NCBI GenBank assembly: GCA_902554195.1
Contig: CACDNT010000008.1
Span: forward strand, 1-36,298
Direction of reading: 5' to 3'
Length of the DNA: 36,298 nucleotides
DNA from: an uncultured Pelagibacteraceae bacterium
Lineage (GTDB): Bacteria > Pseudomonadota > Alphaproteobacteria > Pelagibacterales > Pelagibacteraceae
The notes under the pieces were generated by a model. It searched no databases and was not told the DNA's origin. It was given only the letters and a program-made list of their open reading frames with translations. Shown here piece after piece: positions 1 to 7,561 of the stretch. The translations under genes and the position numbers were made by a program. The number at the start of each line of letters is the position of its first letter. Within the stretch, counting starts at the first letter, position 1.

Positions 1-495
1 TGAAACAGCTATCTTACCAGTAACATATGGCAATTTTTTCTTTCTATTAAAAAAATAGGTTGAATAAAAATTTTCAACTTTTTCCTTTAAAAGTCCTTTT
101 TTTACTTTAATTTTTTTTGATCTTAAAATTTTAAAACTTTTATTCTTAACTCTTAAATCTACATCCGGAACTGAATAAATTACCTCTGAAATTTTAGATT
201 TTATAATTAAATTTGTACACGGCGGCGTAACCCCATAATGACAACATGGTTCTAGGGTTACGTACATTTTTGATCCTTTTAAATTCTCAATAGAGTTTTT
301 GATTGCGTTAGACTCCGCGTGAGGTCTTCCATTCATTGATGTTTGACCAATTGAAATGATCTTATCATTTTTGACAATCACACAACCAACAGAGGGATTT
401 AATCCGGTATGACCAAATCGAGATTTAGCCAGTTTCAAGGCTATCTCCATATATAGTTTCTCTTTAGTTGAAAATTTATCTTTTTTTGTAGACAT
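1..495 (-). CDS. ribD: Riboflavin biosynthesis protein RibD, deaminase domain (partial, runs off left edge)
   Basis: This is the first 165 codons of RibD, which deaminates the pyrimidine intermediate of riboflavin synthesis; the reductase domain would lie outside the window. I read it from the minus strand with an ATG at 495-493. The cytidine-deaminase-like zinc site is visible: His59 and Glu61 in the sequence RPHAES, then EPCCHYGVTPPC with Cys84 and Cys93 as the other ligands. The last visible residues, LPYVTGKIAVS, match the segment that opens the reductase domain. The start overlaps the end of nrdR by 20 bases, so translation is probably coupled. The nrdR-ribD order is common in Alphaproteobacteria. 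An internal ATG near residue 14 is a possible alternative start. Confidence 0.93.
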   Translation of the reverse strand, partial: MSTKKDKFSTKEKLYMEIALKLAKSRFGHTGLNPSVGCVIVKNDKIISIGQTSMNGRPHAESNAIKNSIENLKGSKMYVTLEPCCHYGVTPPCTNLIIKSKISEVIYSVPDVDLRVKNKSFKILRSKKIKVKKGLLKEKVENFYSTYFFNRKKKLPYVTGKIAVS

Positions 496-934
496 CAAGT
501 TTGTCCACGAATTGCACAAAATCTTTTTCTTCTCTAAAATTTCGGTACACAGATGCAAATCTTACGTAAGCAACAGGATCTAATTCTTTTAATCCGTCCA
601 TAACCATAGTGCCAATTGTATTGGATGAAATTTCATTCTGACCAAGATCCTCAACTGATCTTGAGATTTTACTTATAAATTTTTCAACTGTTTCCGTATC
701 TAATGGTCTTTTTTTTAAAGCTATATAAATTGATTTTGCAAGTTTATCTCTATCAAAGGATGATTTTCGCCCACTTTTTTTGACTACCATTAATTCTCTA
801 TGTTGAATTCTTTCAAAAGTCGTAAATCTTTCGCCGCAAACACATAATCGTCTTCTACGAATGGCAGTCCCATCTTCGGTCGGACGTGAATCCACAACCG
901 AGGTTTCACCTTTTTTTGCACAAGGACAAATCAT
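476..934 (-). CDS. nrdR: Transcriptional repressor NrdR (ribonucleotide reductase regulator)
   Basis: NrdR represses ribonucleotide reductase genes in response to ATP/dATP, using an N-terminal zinc ribbon and a C-terminal ATP-cone. At 152 residues the length is normal. The family core VVDSRP, IRRRR and ERFTTFER lies at residues 13-43, and the ATP-cone follows from about residue 46 (RELMVVKKSGRK). The zinc ribbon is odd. NrdR normally has two CxxC knuckles, but here they read CPC (Cys3, Cys5) and CVC (Cys31, Cys33). The second has lost one residue compared with the usual RRRRxCxxCxERFTTFE. The gene sits 3 bases after glyA and overlaps ribD, as in many alphaproteobacteria. Identity is firm; zinc binding in this form is uncertain. 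Confidence 0.95.
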   Translation of the reverse strand: MICPCAKKGETSVVDSRPTEDGTAIRRRRLCVCGERFTTFERIQHRELMVVKKSGRKSSFDRDKLAKSIYIALKKRPLDTETVEKFISKISRSVEDLGQNEISSNTIGTMVMDGLKELDPVAYVRFASVYRNFREEKDFVQFVDKLDVYKKR

Positions 935-937
935 CTA

Positions 938-2245
938 CTACAAGTTTTTATATATCGGGAATGATGAAGTTAAAGAAATAACTTCATTTTTTACTTCATT
1001 TTCTACTTTACTGTTATCGTTTGGATTTTCGGATAAACCCTTTAATGTTTTTGTAATTAATTCACCAACAGTTTTAAATTCATTTAAACCAAAGCCACGT
1101 GTTGTAGCTGCTTGAGTTCCCAATCTTATACCTGACGTAATCATTGGTTTTTCAGTATCAAAAGGAATTCCATTTTTATTACAAGTGATATTTGCTCTTG
1201 AAAGACTTTCAGCAGCAAGATTACCTTTAACGTTATAAGGTCTCAAATCTACCAGCATTAAATGTGTATCAGTTCCATCAGAATAAATTTTAAAACCATT
1301 ATTTTTTAAAGTTTCAGCTAACATTTTTGCGTTCGCTAGGACTGACTTTATGTAATCTTTAAATTCTGGTTGTAAAGCTTCCAGAAAACCTGCAGCTTTG
1401 GCTGCGATAACATGCATTAATGGGCCACCTTGGTATCCAGGAAAAACCGCAGTGTTAAATTTTTTCGCAAGATCCTCATGATTAGTTAAAATTATTCCAC
1501 CTCTTGCACTTCTAAAAACTTTATGTGTTGTTGATGTAACAACATGAGCATGATCACATGGGTTTGGATATCCTTTTCCTGCAACTAATCCAGAAAAATG
1601 TGCCATATCAACCATGAGATAAGCACCAACTTTATCAGCAATTTCTCTAAATCTTTTAAAATCTATTACTCTCGAGTAAGCACTTCCACCAGCTATAATT
1701 AATTTCGGTTTATGTTCTAAAGCAAGTTTTTCAACATTATCATAGTCTATGAGTTCAGATTTTTTATCAACATCATAACTAATTGCATTAAACCATTTAC
1801 CTGACATTGAAATTTTTAGACCGTGAGTAATATGTCCACCAGAATTTAAACTCATTCCCATAAATGTATCGCCTGGACTTAATAGAGCTAAAAATACAGC
1901 ACCATTCGCTTGTGCCCCTGAGTGAGGTTGAGAATTTGCAAATTTACAATTGAATAATTTTTTTAATCTTTCATTTGCAAGATTTTCTGCAACATCAACA
2001 TGTTCACAACCGTTGTAATAACGCTTTCCTGGATAGCCTTCTGCATACTTGTTTGTTAATACTGATCCTTGGGCTTCCAAAACAGCTTGAGAAACTATAT
2101 TTTCTGAAGCAATTAACTCAATATGTTGTTGCTGTCTTATTAGTTCATCTTTAATAGCTTTATATAACTCAGGATCTTTTACGGATAAACCATCCTCAAA
2201 AAAACTTTTATAGCTATCATTTATATAACTCTTTTCACTAGACAT
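938..2245 (-). CDS. glyA: Serine hydroxymethyltransferase
   Basis: GlyA is the PLP enzyme that interconverts serine and glycine while loading or unloading a one-carbon unit on tetrahydrofolate. The 435-residue protein aligns along its whole length with the family. It has LIASEN at 44-49, [11 protein letters not shown] at 71-81, PHSGAQAN at 107-114, [12 protein letters not shown] at 211-222 and the PLP lysine at residue 242. The stretch after the lysine reads [10 protein letters not shown], where most family members have HK(T/S)LxGPRGG, so the classic signature is altered although the lysine, Arg and glycines remain. The gene lies 2 bases after rpiB and 3 before nrdR. Context links it to the sarcosine oxidase genes in this window, whose products, glycine and methylene-THF, are its substrates. 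Confidence 0.96.
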   Translation of the reverse strand: MSSEKSYINDSYKSFFEDGLSVKDPELYKAIKDELIRQQQHIELIASENIVSQAVLEAQGSVLTNKYAEGYPGKRYYNGCEHVDVAENLANERLKKLFNCKFANSQPHSGAQANGAVFLALLSPGDTFMGMSLNSGGHITHGLKISMSGKWFNAISYDVDKKSELIDYDNVEKLALEHKPKLIIAGGSAYSRVIDFKRFREIADKVGAYLMVDMAHFSGLVAGKGYPNPCDHAHVVTSTTHKVFRSARGGIILTNHEDLAKKFNTAVFPGYQGGPLMHVIAAKAAGFLEALQPEFKDYIKSVLANAKMLAETLKNNGFKIYSDGTDTHLMLVDLRPYNVKGNLAAESLSRANITCNKNGIPFDTEKPMITSGIRLGTQAATTRGFGLNEFKTVGELITKTLKGLSENPNDNSKVENEVKNEVISLTSSFPIYKNL

Positions 2246-2247
2246 AA

Positions 2248-2673
2248 TTAAATTTTTTTAACCCTTCTTAAGTGTCTGCCACCGTCAAATTTAGTATTTA
2301 AAAAAATTTTTATAAATTTGAAAGCATTTTTTTTACTAATTAATCTAGAACCTAATGTAATGATGTTTGCATCATTATGCAATCTGGATAATTTGGTAGA
2401 TTTTGCGTTAAAACACTGGGCTGCACGTATATTTTTATGCTTATTTGCCGCAATATTCATTCCGGTACCTGAACCACATACCAAGATTCCAACATTATTT
2501 TTACTCACTTTGACTCTTTTTGCTAATTTATGTGCGTAATCAGGATAATCAACACTATTATCATTTACAGGTCCAAGATCTTTAAAATTTAATTTTATAT
2601 TTTTAAGGTGTTTTTTAATGTCTTCTTTTAATTTAAAGCCAGCATGATCTGAGGAAATAAAAATTTTTTTCAA
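2248..2673 (-). CDS. rpiB: Ribose-5-phosphate isomerase B
   Basis: This is a LacA/RpiB-family isomerase that interconverts ribose 5-phosphate and ribulose 5-phosphate in the pentose phosphate pathway. At 141 residues it has the normal size. The landmarks are [10 protein letters not shown] (Asp9, His10), VDYPDYA at 41-47, the catalytic Cys66 in LVCGSGTGM, and [13 protein letters not shown] with His99. The gene is packed between the upstream oxygenase gene (1-base gap) and glyA (2-base gap), and rpiB-glyA-nrdR-ribD is a usual alphaproteobacterial order. A role in allose metabolism, known for some RpiB proteins, is unlikely here because no sugar-uptake genes are nearby. Confidence 0.94.
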   Translation of the reverse strand: MKKIFISSDHAGFKLKEDIKKHLKNIKLNFKDLGPVNDNSVDYPDYAHKLAKRVKVSKNNVGILVCGSGTGMNIAANKHKNIRAAQCFNAKSTKLSRLHNDANIITLGSRLISKKNAFKFIKIFLNTKFDGGRHLRRVKKI

Positions 2674-2674
2674 A

Positions 2675-3313
2675 TTAGTTAAATTTGTAATCTAAAACAC
2701 ATGCTACAAGATGTATTCTATTTTCTTCACCACCATTAAAGGCGTTATGGTATTTTGTATTATTTGTAACCCAAACTGATCCATCTGCTGGCATGTGTTT
2801 AGCCACATTATCTATGACCATAATACAACCAGGGTTCGTGATTATAGGTATATGTAATCTAGGCTCTGGGTCTCTATGCCAACTTAAAGTTGATCGTGGT
2901 TCCTTAAGTAAAATTCTCATTCTACCTAATTTATACTTTGAAGACAAAACATCATACACATGTTTGAAATAAGTATTTTCATAATCTTTTACAAACTCAG
3001 AATATGCGGACTCATTTATCGCTCCTTCTCTCATTACTTCTTTGCCAGATCTATCTGGTTTAGTCCAATATAGACCTCTTGCTTTATTTCCTTTGATAGA
3101 ATCTGGATCCCCAGGAATTTGTGTTAAAGATATGGCACCAAAGTGTGTAACACCAGCGTCCTCAAACTTTTTAGTCTGAATAATCTGATTATACGCTTCA
3201 TGAAGTTTTGAGATGTCAAATTTTATTTCTTGTTTTTGGAAATCACTAAAATCTAAAACTCGTTCTTCTTTTTTTATATTTAAGTTTACTATCTTTGTAT
3301 TTTCTACTGACAT
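2675..3313 (-). CDS. Putative 2-oxoglutarate/Fe(II) oxygenase, aspartyl/asparaginyl beta-hydroxylase-like
   Basis: The 212-residue protein has a C-terminal double-stranded beta-helix (cupin) region like that of aspartyl/asparaginyl beta-hydroxylases. Likely iron ligands are His146 and Asp148 in SWHRDPEPRLHIPI and His189 in KYHNAFNGGEENRIHL; Arg199 is placed to bind 2-oxoglutarate. The first 130 residues have no motif I recognise. There is no signal peptide, so it should be cytoplasmic. It is the first gene of the minus-strand operon and is 1 base from rpiB, so it probably shares a promoter with rpiB-glyA-nrdR-ribD. The substrate is unknown: free amino acid, peptide or protein hydroxylation are all possible. 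The family call rests on the metal-site pattern only. Confidence 0.72.
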   Translation of the reverse strand: MSVENTKIVNLNIKKEERVLDFSDFQKQEIKFDISKLHEAYNQIIQTKKFEDAGVTHFGAISLTQIPGDPDSIKGNKARGLYWTKPDRSGKEVMREGAINESAYSEFVKDYENTYFKHVYDVLSSKYKLGRMRILLKEPRSTLSWHRDPEPRLHIPIITNPGCIMVIDNVAKHMPADGSVWVTNNTKYHNAFNGGEENRIHLVACVLDYKFN

Positions 3314-3323
3314 CGTGATTGCT

Positions 3324-3354
3324 TTGTACTTATTTTACTATATATGTGTATATT
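3324..3354 (+). promoter_or_regulatory. Possible sigma-70-type promoter for hemB
   Basis: The 73-base gap between two divergent genes must hold promoters for both. On the plus strand TTGTAC (3324-3329) and TATATT (3349-3354) resemble -35 and -10 boxes. They are 19 bases apart, slightly wide, and the second ends 32 bases before the hemB ATG. In DNA this AT-rich such matches are common, so this is only a candidate. Confidence 0.22.
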
Positions 3355-3386
3355 ACATTTGTCGCATTTTTGAAATAAAATTAAAT

Positions 3387-4376
3387 ATGATTACAGGGAA
3401 ATATCCTAGTTTAAGACTAAGAAGAAGTAGAAAAAACAGCTGGTCAAGAAGACTTGTATCAGAAAACAATTTATCACCAAATGACTTTATACTTCCTATA
3501 TTTTTGATTGAAGGTAAAAACAAGACCCAACCAATAAAATCTATGCCAGGTGTATATAGATATTCTATTAATAGATTGGGAATAATTTTAGATCGAGCTA
3601 TTAAAAATCAGATACCTATGGTTGCTTTATTTCCTTATACATCATCTAAATTAAAAGATGATTTAGGGAGTGAAGCTCTAAATGAGGATAATTTAGTATG
3701 TAGGGCTATAAAATATATTAAAAAAAGATACAAAAACAAAATTGGAATAATGTGTGATGTAGCTCTAGATCCTTACACAAAACATGGTCATGATGGAATT
3801 CTCAAATCAAAAAATATAATGAATGACGAAACTATAGAGATTTTAATTCAGCAATCTTTATTACAAGCACAAATGGGATGTGATGTGTTAGCACCATCAG
3901 ATATGATGGATGGGCGAATTGGTAGAATTAGAAAAGCTTTAGACAAAGAAAATTTCAAAAACACTCAAATTCTATCTTATGCAGTTAAATATGCCTCTAA
4001 CTTTTACGGGCCTTTTAGAGATGCCGTAGGATCTAAGGTTGCCTTAAAAGGAGATAAAAAAACCTATCAAATGGATTTCAGGAATTATGATGAAGCAATA
4101 AGAGAGGTGGCTTTAGATATAAAAGAGGGTGCAGATATGGTCATGGTAAAACCTGGTTTACCCTATCTTGATATTATTAGATCAATAAAAAATAAATTCA
4201 AAATCCCAGTTTTTGCCTATCAAGTTTCTGGTGAATATAGCATGTTATCCAATGCTGTAGAAAAAAAGATTATAAATAAGGATTCGATCTTTGAAAATTT
4301 GATGAGTTTTAAAAGAGCTGGTGCTAATGCAATAGTAACTTATTACGCTGATAGATTAAACGAAATTTTACCTTAA
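3387..4376 (+). CDS. hemB: Delta-aminolevulinic acid dehydratase (porphobilinogen synthase), Mg-type
   Basis: HemB condenses two 5-aminolevulinate molecules to porphobilinogen in tetrapyrrole (heme) synthesis. I start it at the ATG at 3387, giving 329 residues, because the open frame upstream (from 3213) codes for nothing family-like and runs back into the divergent gene. The arginine-rich N-terminus (LRLRRSRKNSWSRRLV) is typical of bacterial HemB. Schiff-base lysines lie in ALKGDKKTYQMDF (about 219-231) and MVMVKP (Lys255). The metal loop is CDVALDPYTKHGHDG with Asp124, Asp128 and Asp136, so the three cysteines of zinc enzymes are replaced, as in magnesium-type alphaproteobacterial enzymes. 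Its stop codon shares bases with that of convergent recO. Confidence 0.96.
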   Translation: MITGKYPSLRLRRSRKNSWSRRLVSENNLSPNDFILPIFLIEGKNKTQPIKSMPGVYRYSINRLGIILDRAIKNQIPMVALFPYTSSKLKDDLGSEALNEDNLVCRAIKYIKKRYKNKIGIMCDVALDPYTKHGHDGILKSKNIMNDETIEILIQQSLLQAQMGCDVLAPSDMMDGRIGRIRKALDKENFKNTQILSYAVKYASNFYGPFRDAVGSKVALKGDKKTYQMDFRNYDEAIREVALDIKEGADMVMVKPGLPYLDIIRSIKNKFKIPVFAYQVSGEYSMLSNAVEKKIINKDSIFENLMSFKRAGANAIVTYYADRLNEILP

Positions 4377-5059
4377 TTTTTAAGTGAATTTATAAAATGA
4401 GTTCTACTAATTGGATAGTTTAGATTATTGGGTTTTAGAATAGTTTTTTCTAAAAAATCGTTTACAATTTTTAAACCTTTTAATAGCATATCAATATCAT
4501 CAACAATAATTTTCTTATCGACCAAAAAAGATGGTATGATTTTTTTTTCCATTTTTGTTTTTACAACATAAATTGTTTCATTATTTAAAAATTCTTTTGA
4601 AACAAGATTTTCTAATTCTAGATCAAATCCGATAGTTTTAAATAATTCTAATTCCCAATATATATAATTTTTTAACCATGAGTCATTTGCAATAATTGAA
4701 TAAAACTTTTCAATAAGATCAAATATTCTTACATTTGATTGAGAGTCTGCAGTTAATAATCGTATAAGATTCATTGTTGAAATAATACAAGATAGTTTTT
4801 GTGCATTTTCAAAATAGATTGGTGAATAAACTTTTTGAATTTCTAATTTGAAATATCCTATTTTATTTTCAGATTTCGAATTATAATTAACAAATAGTTG
4901 ATTTCCAATTTGAAGGTAATTCTTTAATTTTTTAGAAGTACCTCCAAAAACAATTCCTGATATTTTGCCATGATTTTTAGTAAAAATTTCTGAAATAATA
5001 GAATTTTCACTGTATCTATTTTTTGAAATTAAAAAACCCGTATCGTCCCAGTTCATCAA
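4373..5059 (-). CDS. recO: DNA repair protein RecO
   Basis: RecO helps load RecA on gaps coated with single-strand binding protein in the RecFOR pathway. The 228-residue length suits the family. The N-terminal OB-fold begins MNWDDTGFLISKNRYSENS and continues FTKNHGKISGIVFGG, which is the characteristic RecO opening. The C-terminal half is helical and has no CxxC zinc motif, as in several other RecO proteins. It is the last gene of the ten-gene minus-strand string and overlaps rnc by 4 bases. In most alphaproteobacteria era lies between rnc and recO; there is no room for it here. The call rests on the N-terminus and on synteny. Confidence 0.88.
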   Translation of the reverse strand: MMNWDDTGFLISKNRYSENSIISEIFTKNHGKISGIVFGGTSKKLKNYLQIGNQLFVNYNSKSENKIGYFKLEIQKVYSPIYFENAQKLSCIISTMNLIRLLTADSQSNVRIFDLIEKFYSIIANDSWLKNYIYWELELFKTIGFDLELENLVSKEFLNNETIYVVKTKMEKKIIPSFLVDKKIIVDDIDMLLKGLKIVNDFLEKTILKPNNLNYPISRTHFINSLKN

Positions 5060-5724
5060 ATCAAATTATCATTTAAACAAAGTAAAGCTGCATTCTGCTC
5101 TGCTTCTTTTTTAGACTTTCCCTCACCATTATAAAATTTCGTATTTTGTAATTTTACAGCAACTCTAAAAATAGGCTTATGTCTTGGGCCGGTATTAGAG
5201 ATTATTTTATAAGTAGGCAGTTTTTTGAACTTTTTCAATGAAAACTCTTGAAGTTTTGTTTTTGCATCAATTTGAGTAATCACACTTTCTTTTATTTTTT
5301 CTTTCCACAATTCTAATATAATTTTCTCTGTTATATTAAATCCCCTATCAAGGTAAATAGCTCCAATTAAAGCTTCACAACTATCTGATATCACCTTATC
5401 CTCAATTGTAACTGATCTATTTTTTGGATTAAAAATTAAAATATAATTTTGCAAATTAATACTTTTGGCAATTTCCAAACATGTCTTTTTGTTTACTAAT
5501 GAAGCATATTTTTTATCCAAAATTCCTTCCTTTTCTTCTGGATAGATGTCTAAAAGTTTTTTTGCGATAACTAAACCCAAGACTCTGTCTCCTAAAAATT
5601 CTATTTTTTCATTATTATTCATTTTATTAAAACTTTTATGAGTAAGACTTTGAACAAGTAAATTTTTATTTTTAAACTTATAATCTATTTTTTTTTCAAG
5701 TTTAGAATAATCAATTTTCATCAA
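5056..5724 (-). CDS. rnc: Ribonuclease III
   Basis: RNase III cuts double-stranded RNA and matures rRNA precursors. The 222-residue protein has the catalytic domain at about 5-145 with the signature NEKIEFLGDRVLGLVIA (Glu42, Asp46) and the second metal-binding pair Asp114 and Glu117 in ISDSCEALIGAIYLDRG. A double-stranded-RNA-binding domain follows at about 152-220, ending in GEGKSKKEAEQNAA. The gene overlaps lepB and recO by 4 bases each, so the three are probably translationally coupled. lepB-rnc is a very widely conserved pair. Confidence 0.97.
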   Translation of the reverse strand: MMKIDYSKLEKKIDYKFKNKNLLVQSLTHKSFNKMNNNEKIEFLGDRVLGLVIAKKLLDIYPEEKEGILDKKYASLVNKKTCLEIAKSINLQNYILIFNPKNRSVTIEDKVISDSCEALIGAIYLDRGFNITEKIILELWKEKIKESVITQIDAKTKLQEFSLKKFKKLPTYKIISNTGPRHKPIFRVAVKLQNTKFYNGEGKSKKEAEQNAALLCLNDNLI

Positions 5725-6455
5725 ATAATTTTCTTAAAAAATCTGTCAAATCGAATAGATTTATTCCATTTCCAAAAAGCAAAAATACTACCAACTGATC
5801 TATCAGATGAAAAAAAAATAAATCTTGCTTTACCAACTAGATTATCTTCATGAACATAACCCACACTAGTTAAATACCTGCTATCTTTTGAACAATCTCT
5901 ATTATCACCTAAAAAGAAATAGTGATTATTAGGAACATTAAAAACGTCTGAATTCTTAAAAGTAAAATTTTTAAGATAAACGGTTTTATATATTTTACCG
6001 TTCGGTAGTTTTTCCTCAAATGTAAAAACATTAATAGTCTTATCCCCACAATAAATTGGATCTTTTTCTGAGATTTTAGACTTTAATATTTCACTATTAT
6101 TTAAATATAGGTTTGTGTCTATAAACTGAACTCTATCACCTGGTAAACCAATAAGTCTTTTAATATAATCTGTTCTATTATCTGCAGGGGTTTTAAAAAC
6201 TATTACATCACCTCTTTGTGGCTTACTAGAAAAAATTCTATTTTTAAAAATAGGTGGACTAAATGGAAATGAATGCTTGCTGTATCCATATGAATATTTT
6301 GTTACAAAAAGTCTATCTCCAACTAATAAACCCGGTTCCATGGATGAAGATGGAATATAGAATGGTTGAATAATTAAGGATCTGATAATTATGGCTATTA
6401 TAAAAGCATAAAAAAGTGTTTTAAAGTTTTCTATAAAAAATTTTTTATTAAACAT
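5721..6455 (-). CDS. lepB: Signal peptidase I
   Basis: LepB removes signal peptides from secreted proteins at the outer face of the inner membrane. The 244-residue protein has one membrane segment at about 12-31, just before the catalytic serine Ser38 in IPSSSMEPGLLVGD. The catalytic lysine is Lys99 in DYIKRLIGLPGDRV, and the conserved GDNRDCSKDSRY box follows near residue 190. The start overlaps acpS by 8 bases and the end overlaps rnc by 4. Clients in this window would include the lytic transglycosylase and the binding protein at 19249. Confidence 0.97.
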   Translation of the reverse strand: MFNKKFFIENFKTLFYAFIIAIIIRSLIIQPFYIPSSSMEPGLLVGDRLFVTKYSYGYSKHSFPFSPPIFKNRIFSSKPQRGDVIVFKTPADNRTDYIKRLIGLPGDRVQFIDTNLYLNNSEILKSKISEKDPIYCGDKTINVFTFEEKLPNGKIYKTVYLKNFTFKNSDVFNVPNNHYFFLGDNRDCSKDSRYLTSVGYVHEDNLVGKARFIFFSSDRSVGSIFAFWKWNKSIRFDRFFKKII

Positions 6456-6840
6456 TTTTTGCCTGAATTATGGTAAATGCAATTGAATATTCTTTTTCAT
6501 CAGATATTGAAAGAAATATATCAAAATTTTTCACTTTTAATGTTTTCAATATAATTTTTTTGGTTTTATTATTTAGTCTAAAATATGGCTTGCCTAAATT
6601 ATCATTTAAAATTTCAAGATCTTTAAAATTTAATCCTTTTCTGAACCCAGTGCCAAGCGCTTTAGAAAATGATTCTTTTGCTGCAAACTTTTTTGAAAAA
6701 TAGATGGATTTATCTTTTACCAACCTAGAGTTTTTAATTTCAAGCAAAGTAAATAATCTTGAGATAAAAGTTTTATTTTTAATAGAATGTTTAAGCCTTT
6801 TATTTTCAACAATATCTACACCGATACCTAAAATTTTCAT
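6448..6840 (-). CDS. acpS: Holo-[acyl-carrier-protein] synthase
   Basis: AcpS transfers the 4'-phosphopantetheine arm of coenzyme A to acyl carrier protein, switching on fatty acid synthesis. The 130-residue protein shows both metal-binding motifs: GIGVDIVENKR with Asp9, and KKFAAKESFSKALGTG with Glu56. It lies one base after pdxJ and overlaps lepB by 8 bases, matching the usual alphaproteobacterial order pdxJ-acpS-lepB-rnc. Confidence 0.95.
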   Translation of the reverse strand: MKILGIGVDIVENKRLKHSIKNKTFISRLFTLLEIKNSRLVKDKSIYFSKKFAAKESFSKALGTGFRKGLNFKDLEILNDNLGKPYFRLNNKTKKIILKTLKVKNFDIFLSISDEKEYSIAFTIIQAKNV

Positions 6841-6841
6841 T

Positions 6842-7561
6842 CTAATTTTTGATAATTCTTTTAAACTTTTTTATGATAAATGGTAAACCATAAAAAATAG
6901 ACTCACCAATAATAAAATGCCCAATATTAAATTCTACTATTTCATTTATCTTGGTTAGTATCTTAGTAGACTTAAAATCTAGACCATGTCCTGCATGAAC
7001 CTCCACACCAATTTTTGATGCCAATATTGCACATTTCTTAATCTTTAAAAATTCCTTAATGAAAGATTTTTTTGATTTTATCAGATTGGAAAAATGTCCT
7101 GTATGTATTTCAATACAATCAGCACCTATTTCTTTAGACAAATAAATATCTTTTATATTTGGGTTTACAAATAAACTTGTTCTAATATTTTTTTTTTTAA
7201 ATTGTGATATTATTTTTTTGATCTTATTTTTATTTTTCTTTAAGTCTAAACCACCTTCAGTTGTTATTTCATTTCTATTTTCAGGCACAATACAAATAAA
7301 TTTTGGTTTTATCCTTAACGCGTTTTTTACGATATTACTATTTGTTGAAATTTCTAAATTTACTAATAATTTTTTTATTGAACAAATTTTTTTTGCGTCT
7401 AAATCTCTTATGTGTCTCCTGTCTTCTCGAAGGTGTATGGTAATAGAGTCGGCGCCTTTTTTTTTAACAAATAATGCAGCTTTATATGGGTCAGGATGAA
7501 TTTCACCTCTAGCATTTCGAACTGTCGCAACATGATCAATATTTACTCCTAATCGTTTCAC
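6842..7561 (-). CDS. pdxJ: Pyridoxine 5'-phosphate synthase
   Basis: PdxJ closes the pyridoxine ring from 1-deoxyxylulose 5-phosphate and 3-amino-2-oxopropyl phosphate in the DXP-dependent route to vitamin B6. The 239-residue TIM barrel opens with LGVNIDHVATVRNARGEIHP. It carries ITIHLREDRRHI at about 40-51, CIVPENR, ADCIEIHTGHF and EVHAGHGLDF, all classic PdxJ motifs. The product PLP is the cofactor of GlyA in this window. The gene overlaps pyrE by 4 bases. The coding strand contains an uninterrupted run of 11 A (plus-strand T at 7188-7198) without loss of frame. Confidence 0.96.
   Translation of the reverse strand: MKRLGVNIDHVATVRNARGEIHPDPYKAALFVKKKGADSITIHLREDRRHIRDLDAKKICSIKKLLVNLEISTNSNIVKNALRIKPKFICIVPENRNEITTEGGLDLKKNKNKIKKIISQFKKKNIRTSLFVNPNIKDIYLSKEIGADCIEIHTGHFSNLIKSKKSFIKEFLKIKKCAILASKIGVEVHAGHGLDFKSTKILTKINEIVEFNIGHFIIGESIFYGLPFIIKKFKRIIKN

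Noticed and set aside
861..1115. 84-residue plus-strand open frame over nrdR and glyA
   Set aside because: It is antisense to two well-supported genes and has no recognisable motif.
3213..3386. N-terminal extension of the hemB reading frame
   Set aside because: It overlaps the divergent oxygenase gene and has no HemB-like sequence; the ATG at 3387 starts right at the conserved region.
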